Below are positions 26,876-36,791 of a stretch of DNA of 64,000 bases, piece after piece. The stretch comes from Bacteroidales bacterium (GTDB lineage: Bacteria; Bacteroidota; Bacteroidia; Bacteroidales; UBA10428). Under the pieces are notes generated by a model that saw nothing but the letters and a program-made list of their open reading frames with translations, was not told where the DNA came from and did no database searches. The stretch is taken from the NCBI GenBank assembly GCA_035299085.1, contig DATGXG010000024.1:62001-126000 (forward strand), read 5' to 3'. Numbering within the stretch: the first letter of the stretch is position 1; each line of letters opens with the position of its first letter. Position numbers and translations under genes: made by a program.

Positions 26876-26949
26876 TGACCCCGGAGGGATTCAAACCCCC
26901 GACTTTCAGAACCGGAATCTGACGTTCTATTCAGCTGAACTACGGGGCC
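26876..26949 (-). tRNA. tRNA-Arg (anticodon CCG)
   Basis: 74 nt, all four stems form. The acceptor stem is GGCCCCG / CGGGGUC with discriminator A and no encoded CCA. The anticodon stem TCAGA/TCTGA encloses the loop TTCCGGT, giving anticodon CCG (Arg, codon CGG). The D stem is GTTC/GAAC and the T stem GGGGG/CCCTC with one wobble. Two normally invariant positions differ: base 19 in the D loop is A (26931) instead of G, and base 56 in the T loop is U (26893) instead of C. These two pair in the tertiary fold, so the change is compensated (A19-U56), which argues for a working tRNA. Confidence 0.92.
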
Positions 26950-27031
26950 GGTACGATTGGTTCATTGAACCAACCGTGTGCAAAAATAGGTAAAAATGAA
27001 TACAGGTCAAAAAATAATGAACATTTCATTA

Positions 27032-28219
27032 CTATCTCCACAACCCCGGTAAAAACCGGTAATACAGCAAATGTCTCCAGGTTGCCCAGTCGTGACCGCC
27101 ATGACCGCCTACATAATATTCATGTTTTATGTTATGATTGGTAAGAGCTTTATCTAATGCAACACAGCGCTCACCCATCGGCCCTTTGGCCTCTTCCGTG
27201 CCCTGGCCCACGAACAAAAACGAAACTTTTTTATTCACATCCCGATCATTCAGAAAGGCAGCCAGCGAGGTCTCTGCATTCACATCACCGGCACTTAATA
27301 TGCCAAAGGAAGAAAAAAGGTCGAGCGACCGGAAACCGACAAACATAGCGTGGCGACCGCCCATAGAAAGACCGGAAATAGCCCTGCCTTTAGGATCTTT
27401 CTGTACGTTGTAAGAACTTTCTACCAGAGGAATAACATGGTTCCTCATTTCTTTTTCAAAAATGTCGAAGGTAAGCTCCGTATGTTTCGGGTTATTACGG
27501 TGAATAACCTGGTTGTTGGGCACAACGATCAGCATGGGAACTGCTTTTCCTTCAGCGAGCAGGTTATCCATGATCAGGTTTACCCGGCCGTCATAAATCC
27601 AGTTTGACGGCAATTCACCGCTACCGCCCAGAAGGTAAAGCACCGGGTATTTTTTACCCGGGTCATATCCGGGTGGTGTATACACATAGAGCTCCCGCTC
27701 CCCGTTGGTTACATCGGAATGATAAATATGCCGCGTGACATTGCCATGAGGAACATTCCGGGCATCGTAATAAGCCGGACCGTCACCATGTACCACCAGT
27801 TCACTGTAAGGTGGCATGGCAGTGAAACTTGCCACTGTATTGCCCGGATCAGCCACATCAGCACCGTCAATCATGATGTGATAGGCATACATATCGGGTT
27901 CAAGCGGGCCCACGGTCAGTGTCCATATTCCATCTGCACCTTTGACAAAAAGAACTGGTTCATTGCCCTTCCCCAGGGCGGTAAGCAGGGCCACCCCGGT
28001 AAGTTTTACCTCACTGGCCAATGGAGCTTTAACCCGAAAAGTCACCGTATGGTCATCATGAACATCCGGTGAATTCAGCGGTGCACTGAAAGGCACAAGT
28101 CCTTCCCTGTCCTTCTGCGGATTATAATCAAGATTTACATTGGCCTGCTGGCCTGAACACCAAGTTGACCCAAAAAGCAGGATCATACTGCAGGTGATGC
28201 TTATACACTTATTCCTCAT
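27032..28219 (-). CDS. Secreted CE1-type (feruloyl esterase-like) esterase
   Basis: 395 aa with a signal peptide (residues 1-23). An N-terminal immunoglobulin/CBM48-like domain (about 50-150, V-T-F-R-V-K-A-P ... W-T-L-T-V-G-P-L-E-P-D-M-Y-A-Y) precedes an alpha/beta-hydrolase esterase domain of the esterase D / CE1 type (about 165-395). The nucleophile elbow is G-L-S-M-G-G (Ser285) and the catalytic His is in G-G-H-D-W (His376). Such enzymes remove feruloyl or acetyl groups from plant xylan. A related esterase gene lies 78 nt upstream on the same strand, so the two are probably co-transcribed. Confidence 0.9.
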   Translation of the reverse strand: MRNKCISITCSMILLFGSTWCSGQQANVNLDYNPQKDREGLVPFSAPLNSPDVHDDHTVTFRVKAPLASEVKLTGVALLTALGKGNEPVLFVKGADGIWTLTVGPLEPDMYAYHIMIDGADVADPGNTVASFTAMPPYSELVVHGDGPAYYDARNVPHGNVTRHIYHSDVTNGERELYVYTPPGYDPGKKYPVLYLLGGSGELPSNWIYDGRVNLIMDNLLAEGKAVPMLIVVPNNQVIHRNNPKHTELTFDIFEKEMRNHVIPLVESSYNVQKDPKGRAISGLSMGGRHAMFVGFRSLDLFSSFGILSAGDVNAETSLAAFLNDRDVNKKVSFLFVGQGTEEAKGPMGERCVALDKALTNHNIKHEYYVGGHGGHDWATWRHLLYYRFLPGLWR

Positions 28220-28252
28220 ATGCTTTAAACCTTATTACTTAATCCCTAGTAT

Positions 28253-29484
<1,232 letters not shown>

Positions 29485-29555
29485 TTATTAATAAAAGTAA
29501 TTTTTACTCTTATAAGTAAAGGTAAAACTATTCCTGACTTAATAGGATGAGGCGA

Positions 29556-30194
29556 TCAAATTTTCTTGGCTACAAGGATTATATCAATCAGAATAGTGCC
29601 TTTGGGTTCTATGTAATTCTGACGAACAATATATTCAACATTGAATCCACTGTCAGCAAGAGCCTTTTCCAGGTCATGCTGCATGTGATAATTGAAGTAT
29701 ATTTTCGAATCGCCTGTAAAGCTGGTTGATTCAAAGCCCGCCCTGGATTCATCGCCTTCCATTGTACTTAAGTAAAGTACCCCGTTTTTATTTAATACAG
29801 CCGAACAATCGGAAATGAGTTTTTGCGTGTCGGTTTTCGACAAAAACGGTAGGCAAAAAGAGCACATGATCGCATCGAATGTCAGATTCAATGATTTTAT
29901 ATCACGGACATCCATCAGCCTGAAATCTACACCGGTTACTGTCTGACGGGCTAATTCAAGCATTCGCGGGGCCAAATCCAACGCGATGATTTTTGCACCG
30001 GGGAATTTTTCTTTCAGATACCGCGTCACGTTCCCCGGTCCGCAGGCTAATTCAAGGATATCCGGTTGACTGATAAAAATCAGCTCACAGAATTTATCGA
30101 AATGTTCCCTGTACGAATCGATATTCATAAACCGCACCGCGTATTCTGATGCGAATTCGTCAAACCTTTTAATTGAAATATTGAAATTGTCCAT
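29556..30194 (-). CDS. Class I SAM-dependent methyltransferase
   Basis: About 212 aa from the Met at 30194; the ORF opens at 30245, but the first 17 residues do not look like part of the fold. Motif I is I-L-E-L-A-C-G-P-G-N (about residues 47-56 from the chosen start), followed by I-A-L-D-L-A-P (motif II) and D-A-I-M-C-S-F-C-L-P-F-L (motif IV). It is a Rossmann-fold methyltransferase of the Methyltransf_11/25 type, cytoplasmic, substrate unknown. It lies 115 nt after the GH43-like gene, same strand. Confidence 0.88.
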   Translation of the reverse strand: MDNFNISIKRFDEFASEYAVRFMNIDSYREHFDKFCELIFISQPDILELACGPGNVTRYLKEKFPGAKIIALDLAPRMLELARQTVTGVDFRLMDVRDIKSLNLTFDAIMCSFCLPFLSKTDTQKLISDCSAVLNKNGVLYLSTMEGDESRAGFESTSFTGDSKIYFNYHMQHDLEKALADSGFNVEYIVRQNYIEPKGTILIDIILVAKKI

Positions 30195-30308
30195 GTACCG
30201 TAAATTAACTTTTATCCCAACTGAAAGCAACGCTTTCAGTGTCATTAGTGTATATTCGTCAGGGATTGTATTTGTTTTTAATTAGTGAATTCGTGGCAAC
30301 TTTTTGCA

Positions 30309-32078
30309 TCATTCAACTTTGAGCACAGGAAATTTTTCTGACACACCATTCTCATTAATACTTTCAATTGCGTAATAATACGTTTTCGTCCTGTCCATTC
30401 CACTGAACCAGTATTGGTTGACATCATGAACCATGATGCAGTTGTATAGCTTATCCGGTGCGGTTCCATAGTAAATGTTATATGCGAAAGCCGTTGATAC
30501 CGGGTTCCAGCGTATCCAGGCGCTTCTCTTGTCTTTTTCGGTTCGAAGTACCATGAATTCCTTTACCGCATTCGGCTTTTCGACATGGCCATTCCCGAAA
30601 ACCCTGAAACCGCTTATAGCAAACTTACCTGAAGGCATATGAAGGTTTTCCATTTTAAGATAACGGGCTTCTACAGGTTTTGCCAGTTCAATATAGTCAT
30701 GCGGCACATCGGTTTTGTTTTTGCTTTTATCCACCAGCAGGTTCCACTTTTTATGATCGGTTGAATACAATATCCTGTACTGATGATATTGTTCACCACC
30801 ATTGATTTTACCGAGGTGACTACTGTCCACATCCTGGTCGGCATAATTGATTTGTATGGCGTTCACAGTGCTCAGCGCTCCCAGGTCGCTGATCAGCCAT
30901 TCGTTATTGTTTGATGATGAAGCGCTCCAGTACGTTTCAATATCTTCATCATTCACATTGTTGGCATGGAATCCGCCATAGGCGGATGAAACTTCAACAG
31001 GCTTTTTGTAATTCAGCAAATACCATTGCGGCCTCCACACACCGTACTTTTTTGCCGCTTCGGGCAGGTATTCCGGGTAATCGCCGAAAGATGTATTGCA
31101 CCAGATCACGTCATCCTTATCAAACCCGGCTGGCCATATTCCAAGCCTCCTTTCGAAATTATTCTTCACACTGATTTTAATTGTGCTGATATGCCAGTAA
31201 TTTCCTGAATTATCCTGGTAGGTACTTCCATGACCGGCTCCCCTCGCAAATCCCCCGAGCTTTAAGCTGAAAGGATCACTTTGAGGCGAAAAGGGACCAA
31301 GCGGTGCTGTGCCCACAACCACACCATCGCCATACCCGCTGATTTCAGTACCCGGTGCACCATACTGAAGGTAATACTTGTTGTTGTGACGCGTCATCCA
31401 GGCTCCTTCCATGAATCCGTCGAGGAAGGTATTATCCATGTGCTCGCCAAACCGCTGCCAGCCGTATCGTTCAGGTTCGAGCAAATACATTTCAGCCCTA
31501 GTCCCTATGGGATCAAGCGTCTTCCTTTCCAGTTCAATCCCGTAAAGCGGGTACCGGTTACTGCTGCCGTTATACATATAAAGCCTTCCGTCATCGTCGG
31601 TAAAGAAATCAGGGTCCCATCCCCCGATCTCAAACCGCTCAACCAGTGGTTTCCAGTTGTCATTCTTCGGATCGGTGCTCATCCATACTGTGAAGTCCCT
31701 TGAATAGGTTGATCCCATAACGATCATTGTATCCCCGATTATGCCCACTGCAGGTGCACACAATTCATCAAATACCTTATTCCACGGCCTGAGGAACCTG
31801 CGCGAAATAAAATGCCAGTCGCTCATATCACTGCTCCACCAATATCCCCACTGGTTGGTACTGAACAAATAATAATCGCCCTTGTAATTAACGATTACCG
31901 GATCAGCGGTGGCCCTGTGCCGGCCCCATGTGCTGAAATCAGGGATTGGGGTGTAACCGTAATCAATGTTTATGGGATTACAGAAAGTTTCCGGTTTTGA
32001 TGATTGTGCCTTCAGAAAATCGGTTCCTGCATAAAGCAGCAGGGCTATAAAGAGTGTTCCTGTAAAATTATTTTTCAT
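30309..32078 (-). CDS. Secreted GH43-like glycosidase with F5/8 type C and FN3-like domains
   Basis: 589 aa with a signal peptide (residues 1-24). The five-bladed propeller domain (about 30-330) keeps the three GH43 acids in the expected places: Asp59 in A-T-A-D-P-V-I (base), Asp155 in W-D-P-D-F-F (pKa modulator) and Glu224 in F-M-E-G-A-W (acid). A discoidin-like carbohydrate-binding domain (about 360-500, W-S-A-S-S-S-N-N-N-E-W) and a fibronectin type III-like domain (about 508-588) follow. GH43 enzymes act on arabinose- or xylose-containing glycans; the exact substrate is open. It is the last gene of a four-gene operon, 14 nt after the aldo/keto reductase stop. Confidence 0.88.
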   Translation of the reverse strand: MKNNFTGTLFIALLLYAGTDFLKAQSSKPETFCNPINIDYGYTPIPDFSTWGRHRATADPVIVNYKGDYYLFSTNQWGYWWSSDMSDWHFISRRFLRPWNKVFDELCAPAVGIIGDTMIVMGSTYSRDFTVWMSTDPKNDNWKPLVERFEIGGWDPDFFTDDDGRLYMYNGSSNRYPLYGIELERKTLDPIGTRAEMYLLEPERYGWQRFGEHMDNTFLDGFMEGAWMTRHNNKYYLQYGAPGTEISGYGDGVVVGTAPLGPFSPQSDPFSLKLGGFARGAGHGSTYQDNSGNYWHISTIKISVKNNFERRLGIWPAGFDKDDVIWCNTSFGDYPEYLPEAAKKYGVWRPQWYLLNYKKPVEVSSAYGGFHANNVNDEDIETYWSASSSNNNEWLISDLGALSTVNAIQINYADQDVDSSHLGKINGGEQYHQYRILYSTDHKKWNLLVDKSKNKTDVPHDYIELAKPVEARYLKMENLHMPSGKFAISGFRVFGNGHVEKPNAVKEFMVLRTEKDKRSAWIRWNPVSTAFAYNIYYGTAPDKLYNCIMVHDVNQYWFSGMDRTKTYYYAIESINENGVSEKFPVLKVE

Positions 32079-32091
32079 ACTATCCCGGGAA

Positions 32092-33102
32092 TTAAATCCA
32101 AAGTCCGTCGTGGTATCCCTGTTGCATCCAGGGTAAGTTTCTATGATTGTAGTAATCAGACAATCCCATAGCCAGCTCTTTCATTTTGTTTTCATCCAGC
32201 GGCTTAAAATTTCTTAGCAAAGTGAGATTTGATTTAAGCACCTCCATGCTGTCGGTTCCCAGAACGATCCCGTCCGGTCCCTCAATTGAAAGGGCATACC
32301 GTATGAGGTCTTCCGGTTTAAGCGCTTTATTATTTTCACGGGGCCTGACCACCTTCATCATCATTACACCCATTCCTTTGGATTTGGCGGCCGGTATAGC
32401 GCTTTCCTGGCGTTTCTCAGTATTACCGTTCCAGTGGTTCATGGCTATAAGCATAGTATCAAAAATACCGGATTCTGCCATGGCCTTCATTGCCGTGGCT
32501 TCAGAATGACCTGAAAAGCCAATAAACCGGGTGACCTTTTGCTCTTTCATTCTTTGTACGATATCAACCAGGTTGCCTTTCCTGAAAATCGAATCCAGGT
32601 CTTTCTGTTGGATATCATGGATTTTCAGAATATCAAGATGATCCGTTTTCAGTCTTTTAAGGCTTACCTCGATTTGTTTCATGGCCTCATCCGGATCACG
32701 GCTTGTGACTTTTGTTGAAAGAAAGATCTCGTTGCGTCTGTCCTTCACCACCATTCCCAATCGCTCTTCGCTCACCACTCCCAGCGAAGTGTTTTCATAT
32801 ATATGTGCGGTATCCCAATAGTACAAACCATTGTCGAGTGCATAATTCAGCAGGGCAACCGCATCGTCGGTTTTTTCAATATTGCAGAAACGGCTACCCA
32901 TGCCCAGGGCAATACGCGGAATCCGGACACCGGTCTTGCCCAGTATGGCAGTGGGAAGACCCTTTGAATCATAACCCGAAACGATTTGAAAAGTCTCCAG
33001 GTTTTCAATGGCTTTCATCGAATTGCCTGCGGCTACAAGCCCCACAACGCCGACAGCGCCTTTTAGAAATCTTCTTCTTGAATTCTTGCTAAAATCTTCC
33101 AT
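32092..33102 (-). CDS. Tat-exported aldo/keto reductase
   Basis: 336 aa. The N-terminus N-S-R-R-R-F-L-K-G is a Tat signal, followed by G-A-V-G-V-V-G-L-V-A-A-G. The AKR catalytic tetrad is complete: Asp97 (W-D-T-A), Tyr102 (H-I-Y-E-N), Lys131 (L-S-T-K) and His162 (K-I-H-D). An AKR exported as a folded, cofactor-loaded protein is unusual, but such oxidoreductases occur in Bacteroidota sugar-modifying loci. The gene lies 3 nt after the VOC gene and 14 nt before the glycosidase, so it may oxidise or reduce a sugar released outside. Real substrate unknown. Confidence 0.9.
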   Translation of the reverse strand: MEDFSKNSRRRFLKGAVGVVGLVAAGNSMKAIENLETFQIVSGYDSKGLPTAILGKTGVRIPRIALGMGSRFCNIEKTDDAVALLNYALDNGLYYWDTAHIYENTSLGVVSEERLGMVVKDRRNEIFLSTKVTSRDPDEAMKQIEVSLKRLKTDHLDILKIHDIQQKDLDSIFRKGNLVDIVQRMKEQKVTRFIGFSGHSEATAMKAMAESGIFDTMLIAMNHWNGNTEKRQESAIPAAKSKGMGVMMMKVVRPRENNKALKPEDLIRYALSIEGPDGIVLGTDSMEVLKSNLTLLRNFKPLDENKMKELAMGLSDYYNHRNLPWMQQGYHDGLWI

Positions 33103-33104
33103 AA

Positions 33105-33959
33105 TTATTTAACAGTAAAAGGTTCTGTAAACTCCACTTTTGTTCCGTCCGGATTCTGTAAGTTCAGGATCCATCGCCTCCCCTTGCCTATTGCCGGTCG
33201 GGCAAGCGGCTGACCCGGTTTCCGTGATCGCAATATGTCAAGCGTTCTTTGCATATCCTGAACAACAAAACAGGGATGACTGAAGTTTTCATCGTTCGGA
33301 GCATATTCTTCAATGCTTTCGGTGCCGTCACCGGTTGAAAAGTAGATGAGGGTCGGACTTAACTTTTTATCTTCAGGATACCGCAGAATGACAGGAAAAT
33401 TCAGGATCTGTGCATATAAAGGATCGTCATCCCTGATTTCTTTTGAATAAAGACCCACATGATGAATTCGTTGTGAAATGGCGGAATCTGAAACCGGTAG
33501 TCCTCTAAGCCGGGTATGAAGGCCTTTATCGGAATAGGTAATAAATTCAATCCGGTTACCTGAATGATCATGGATACTGAATACCTGGTTTCCGGCACCG
33601 TCATCAGAAAGATTGGCCGGTACTTCAATTCCCTTTGACCTGAGATAATCAAGCATTTTTACGACATCCGTCTCAAGTGAAACAAAAACCAGCCGGTTTT
33701 TAGCGGAGGTTTGCGGATCTTCCACAAATTCAAGAAACTGCCTGTCGTTAATACGGAAACAAAGCACTTTTCCTGAAGGGGAATCATACGTAAATGCTTC
33801 CCGGAAACCCAGGAACCTGCCGTAATAATTGCGGGCCATATTAAAATCACTTGCAAGAAAAGTCATCCTGGCTATTCCCCATACAGGAGGCCTTTCAATC
33901 TGGCCCAACAGGTTCAGTGCTGAAAATACAACAAAGCATATCAATAAAAGCTTTTTCAT
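33105..33959 (-). CDS. Exported protein with two VOC (glyoxalase-like) domains
   Basis: 284 aa with a signal peptide (about residues 1-19, ending L-L-G-Q). Two vicinal-oxygen-chelate modules follow: about 25-145 (M-T-F-L-A-S-D-F-N-M-A-R-N-Y-Y, then G-N-R-I-E-F-I-T-Y) and about 160-280 (R-I-H-H-V-G-L-Y-S, ending G-T-K-V-E-F-T-E-P-F). The second keeps a His and Glu in metal-ligand positions. The family covers dioxygenases, glyoxalases and isomerases. It starts just after the nitrilase stop and ends 3 nt before the reductase start, so all three are clearly one transcript. Confidence 0.85.
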   Translation of the reverse strand: MKKLLLICFVVFSALNLLGQIERPPVWGIARMTFLASDFNMARNYYGRFLGFREAFTYDSPSGKVLCFRINDRQFLEFVEDPQTSAKNRLVFVSLETDVVKMLDYLRSKGIEVPANLSDDGAGNQVFSIHDHSGNRIEFITYSDKGLHTRLRGLPVSDSAISQRIHHVGLYSKEIRDDDPLYAQILNFPVILRYPEDKKLSPTLIYFSTGDGTESIEEYAPNDENFSHPCFVVQDMQRTLDILRSRKPGQPLARPAIGKGRRWILNLQNPDGTKVEFTEPFTVK

Positions 33960-33960
33960 T

Positions 33961-34983
33961 TCACCTTGCTTTAATCTGTGCGATTTCCGCTTCCTTCACT
34001 TGTTCGCGGTAACTTCTGATACCGAATTCCTTCAGGATATCCTTTACACGGATATCCGGATCAAGGCTTTCGATAACGGTGAACTGCTCTTCGTGAAGTG
34101 TCGATATTCTTATTTTGCGGCCGTATTTCTCCATGATTTCATGAAAATGTTCCACATGCGGCCAGGAGTCAATCAATACTTTTTCAAGGTTTAAGGCAGC
34201 ACAACACAAATTTTTCTCCCATAATCCAGTTGTTTCAATCACTTCGCCCCGGATATCGCAGATCATTGAAGTATTCTTACGGGTGCTGCTCACTACGGCG
34301 TACTGGTTTTCAAGGGCTTTCATTTTAACGCGGCTACCCGCTGCAAACGCGGATGGCCAGAAAACAATTTCTGCACCCTTGTCAGCCAGCTTTTGCCATC
34401 CATCATTATAATAAATATCATAGCAAATCTGGATGCCGAATTTTCCAAAGTCGGCCTCAAAAACAGGCGCATCAAGGGGCCCCGGAGTAAGTCCTGATTC
34501 TATTTCATCAACAGTGAGATGCATTTTACGGTATTCGCCTGTTTTATTGCCTTTCCTGTCAAAAACAACAGCAGCATTAAATACTTTATTCGCATCTGAG
34601 GTGAAAACGGGACAAATCACATAACACTCGTTTTTTGCCGCAACGGATGAAAAAGCAGCAAGTGCCTTATCGGAATATTCCAGCTTCTGCTTCATATTCA
34701 GAATGGCTGAAGTATTCACAAAGGCAAACGTTTCGGGAAGGCAGATTATATCTGGTTGAAACGCAAGTGACAGTAGGGTAATATTCAACATTTCATCCAG
34801 CATGGCTTCAGGGCTGTCTGTGCGCAGGTCCATCTGGCTAAGAGCAGCAATCCAAACCTCACGCGGAAGTTTGGGTGGCGCATCAGCATGATTCAATATT
34901 CCGGTTGATCCAAAAGCCACCATTCCTGAAGACAAAGCAGATTTCTGCAGAAAACTTCTCCGTGAGTACAACTCCTTTTTCAT
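33961..34983 (-). CDS. Carbon-nitrogen hydrolase (nitrilase superfamily) with Tat-like signal
   Basis: 340 aa. The N-terminus S-R-R-S-F-L-Q-K with a following hydrophobic stretch is Tat-like. The nitrilase triad is visible: Glu84 (C-L-P-E-T-F), Lys153 (Y-R-K-M-H-L) and Cys187 (G-I-Q-I-C-Y-D). Enzymes of this superfamily hydrolyse amides or nitriles; export is uncommon for them. It is the first gene of the nitrilase-VOC-AKR-GH43 operon, transcribed away from the lipoprotein gene at 35088, so the promoter must lie in the 104-nt gap 34984-35087. Confidence 0.88.
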   Translation of the reverse strand: MKKELYSRRSFLQKSALSSGMVAFGSTGILNHADAPPKLPREVWIAALSQMDLRTDSPEAMLDEMLNITLLSLAFQPDIICLPETFAFVNTSAILNMKQKLEYSDKALAAFSSVAAKNECYVICPVFTSDANKVFNAAVVFDRKGNKTGEYRKMHLTVDEIESGLTPGPLDAPVFEADFGKFGIQICYDIYYNDGWQKLADKGAEIVFWPSAFAAGSRVKMKALENQYAVVSSTRKNTSMICDIRGEVIETTGLWEKNLCCAALNLEKVLIDSWPHVEHFHEIMEKYGRKIRISTLHEEQFTVIESLDPDIRVKDILKEFGIRSYREQVKEAEIAQIKAR

Positions 34984-35087
34984 AACCCATCCATGAATAA
35001 AGAAGTGAATTTAGGAATTTTGTAATTTAGTTAACCCGTACGCAACGTTTTTCGGCCTCATTACATCGTGTTAAAAAGAAACACCCA

Positions 35088-35876
35088 ATGAAAAACCTGG
35101 TTTTCCATAGTATATCATTTTTCATTTTGCTCCTTTCCTGTGAAAAGGATGCCGTTGATTCCCGGAAAGTTCAGAATTCAGACATTCCGCTTATCGTTTC
35201 CGAGATGTACGAAGAAGATCTGGGATGGAGATACACTTACAACAAGTGGAATTTACCGGATGAAGTAAGGACGAAATGGAGCTATCAGAAGTTTTATTAT
35301 GATGGCGAAAATCGCATTACCCGGTATGATATGTATGAGGACCAGGGGATTTACAGCAGCAACTGGGAAACTGCTGATGCCGCGCTGCACCGGACAACAT
35401 GGGTAAGTCCGGAAAACTCGTTGAAAAGCCTGGTTGTCAAATATGAATACACTGATGACGCTCTCAGTCAAAAAGTTTATATGCCACAGTCACTGGATGT
35501 AAGTCGCTATTATATTTACGGATATTCAACCGATAAAACAGGTTGGATTACCCGGGAAACCAGTGACGATGGTTATGCTGAGTATGTCTATGATGAGGCA
35601 GGTAATATGAAAGAAAGAAGGCAGTATTTTAATGGAAAATTAATTACACTTAAAAAATACACCTATGACGACCATCCCAATCCTTTTATTGTATTCAAAT
35701 GTACGGCAATTCCCGGCCGGTATACAAACGCAAACAATATTCTCACCGAAACTCAGATCACATACGACAATGAAGGAGCGGTAGAAACTGAATTGACAGA
35801 AACCTATTCTTATCAATACAATCCTGCCGGCTATCCGGTTAAAAGGAATGATGGGGTAATTTATGAGTATAGGTAG
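35088..35876 (+). CDS. Lipoprotein with YD/RHS-like repeats
   Basis: 262 aa. The lipoprotein signal ends L-L-L-S-C (about residue 18). The body is rich in Tyr-Asp units such as K-F-Y-Y-D-G-E-N-R-I-T-R-Y-D, V-K-Y-E-Y-T-D-D-A-L, Y-V-Y-D-E-A-G-N-M-K-E and K-Y-T-Y-D-D-H, with a period near 20, like single-strand RHS/YD beta repeats seen in small Bacteroidota lipoproteins. Surface location expected, function unknown. It is a single gene; dispersed repeats begin right after its stop. Confidence 0.75.
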   Translation: MKNLVFHSISFFILLLSCEKDAVDSRKVQNSDIPLIVSEMYEEDLGWRYTYNKWNLPDEVRTKWSYQKFYYDGENRITRYDMYEDQGIYSSNWETADAALHRTTWVSPENSLKSLVVKYEYTDDALSQKVYMPQSLDVSRYYIYGYSTDKTGWITRETSDDGYAEYVYDEAGNMKERRQYFNGKLITLKKYTYDDHPNPFIVFKCTAIPGRYTNANNILTETQITYDNEGAVETELTETYSYQYNPAGYPVKRNDGVIYEYR

Positions 35877-35879
35877 TTG

Positions 35880-36096
35880 GGTTTCTCGCTTCGCTCGAAA
35901 TGACAATCTGTGATGTTGTATGAATTGATTTAGGTTTCTCGCTTCGCTATTAATGCCGACTTTTCGTAATTCGTTGTATGTTAATGAATAACCCTGAAAG
36001 GGTTCAATTTGAATAACCGCGGGTGAAACCCGTGGTACGGTGCTAGGGTTCTTGTCTGCTGGCATCATAATCCACGGGTTTCACCCGCGGTTATTC
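35880..36096. repeat. Repeat cluster: solo element ends and a 25-bp perfect inverted repeat
   Basis: GTTTCTCGCTTCGCTCGAAA (35881-35900), followed by TGACA, matches the left terminal repeat of the 150-bp elements that follow; a second, broken copy lies at 35931-35949. At 36011-36035 and 36072-36096 is a perfect 25-bp inverted repeat (left arm begins GAATAACCGCGGGTGAAACC), each arm itself containing CCGCGGGT-GAA-ACCCGTGG. AACCCTGAAAGGGTT (35990-36004) is a further palindrome. No gene is supported in this 438-nt gap (35877-36314). Confidence 0.75.
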
Positions 36097-36189
36097 AGAT
36101 CTCGCTACTTCGTAGCTATTTGTGAAAGCCATGGTTGTCATTTGCCGATTGGAGGTTTTTCTGGTTACACTATTTCATACATCAAGTAG

Positions 36190-36339
36190 AGGTTTCTCGC
36201 TCCGCTCGAAATGACAGTACATACAGGTTGGATTGTGTGGTTGGGCGGGGCTAAGAGGCCGGCGGAGCCGGCCTCTTAGCCCCGCCCAACCACACATGTT
36301 AGTCACGCAACCTGTCATTCCGACGGAACGGAGGAATCT
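36190..36339 (+). repeat. 150-bp palindromic MITE-like element, copy A
   Basis: The left end AGGTTTCTCGCTCCGCTCGA (36190-36209), continuing AATGACAG, and the right end (36311-36339, CTGTCATTCCGACGGAACGG then AGGAATCT) are imperfect terminal inverted repeats of about 28 bp. The middle holds a perfect 29-bp inverted repeat (36235-36263 and 36267-36295) with the loop GGA. A second copy of the same length and orientation lies at 36792-36941. The end of the GIY-YIG gene runs into the right terminal repeat. Confidence 0.85.
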
Positions 36340-36710
36340 GGTTTCATTGGATTAACAAATCCGATCTCTCCAAGAGCACTTGCAACTTTATGAGTAAAAG
36401 TTTCCTTGTTTCGAATAAAACCATATTCATTTACAAGTTCTTTCCATTCCGGATTCGCTTTATTTATTAACGCTTCTTTCTTTTTCCTATTCCACTTTTT
36501 CAATTCTTTTTCTCGCTGAATAGTCAGATAGAAATGCGGAAATTCCTCGAAATAAATACAATATTCAAGATTGTACTTGTCTGAAAATGAGTTTTTTATT
36601 TTGTGCGTTTTGTGTTCACAAACTCTGCGGATTAAATCGTTTGTTACACCAATATAAAGTGTAGTCCGCTTAATATTGGTCATGAAATAAACATAACCTG
36701 GATTGCTCAT
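36315..36710 (-). CDS. GIY-YIG nuclease, flanked by two palindromic elements
   Basis: 131 aa from the Met at 36710 (M-S-N-P-G-Y-V-Y-F-M-T-N); the ORF opens three codons earlier. The GIY-YIG core is V-Y-F-M-T-N (about 7-12) and L-Y-I-G-V-T-N-D-L-I-R-R-V (about 18-30), followed by E-H-K; catalytic Tyr19 and Arg27/28 are present, as in the YhbQ/UPF0213 group. No signal peptide, no second domain, so it is a single-domain endonuclease. The last eleven residues (from M-K-P-D-S-S-V-P-S-E) are coded by the terminal repeat of element A, and element B lies 82 nt upstream of the start. This looks like a nuclease that lives with, and may move, the repeat family. Confidence 0.85.
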   Translation of the reverse strand: MSNPGYVYFMTNIKRTTLYIGVTNDLIRRVCEHKTHKIKNSFSDKYNLEYCIYFEEFPHFYLTIQREKELKKWNRKKKEALINKANPEWKELVNEYGFIRNKETFTHKVASALGEIGFVNPMKPDSSVPSE

Positions 36711-36791
36711 AACACACAATTAATGATTATTAAATAATCAAAGCAAGCATAAATAAAATAATAGAACTTTTTGATATTACCTAATCGTTTT

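Noticed and set aside
26769..26993. 74-aa plus-strand ORF
   Set aside because: It crosses the 68-bp palindrome, the tRNA terminator and the tRNA gene, so it is non-coding.
35640..36068. 142-aa minus-strand ORF
   Set aside because: It is antisense to the lipoprotein gene and then runs through the palindromic repeats; the sequence P-R-V-S-P-A-V-I-Q-I-E-P-F is what these repeats give in one frame.
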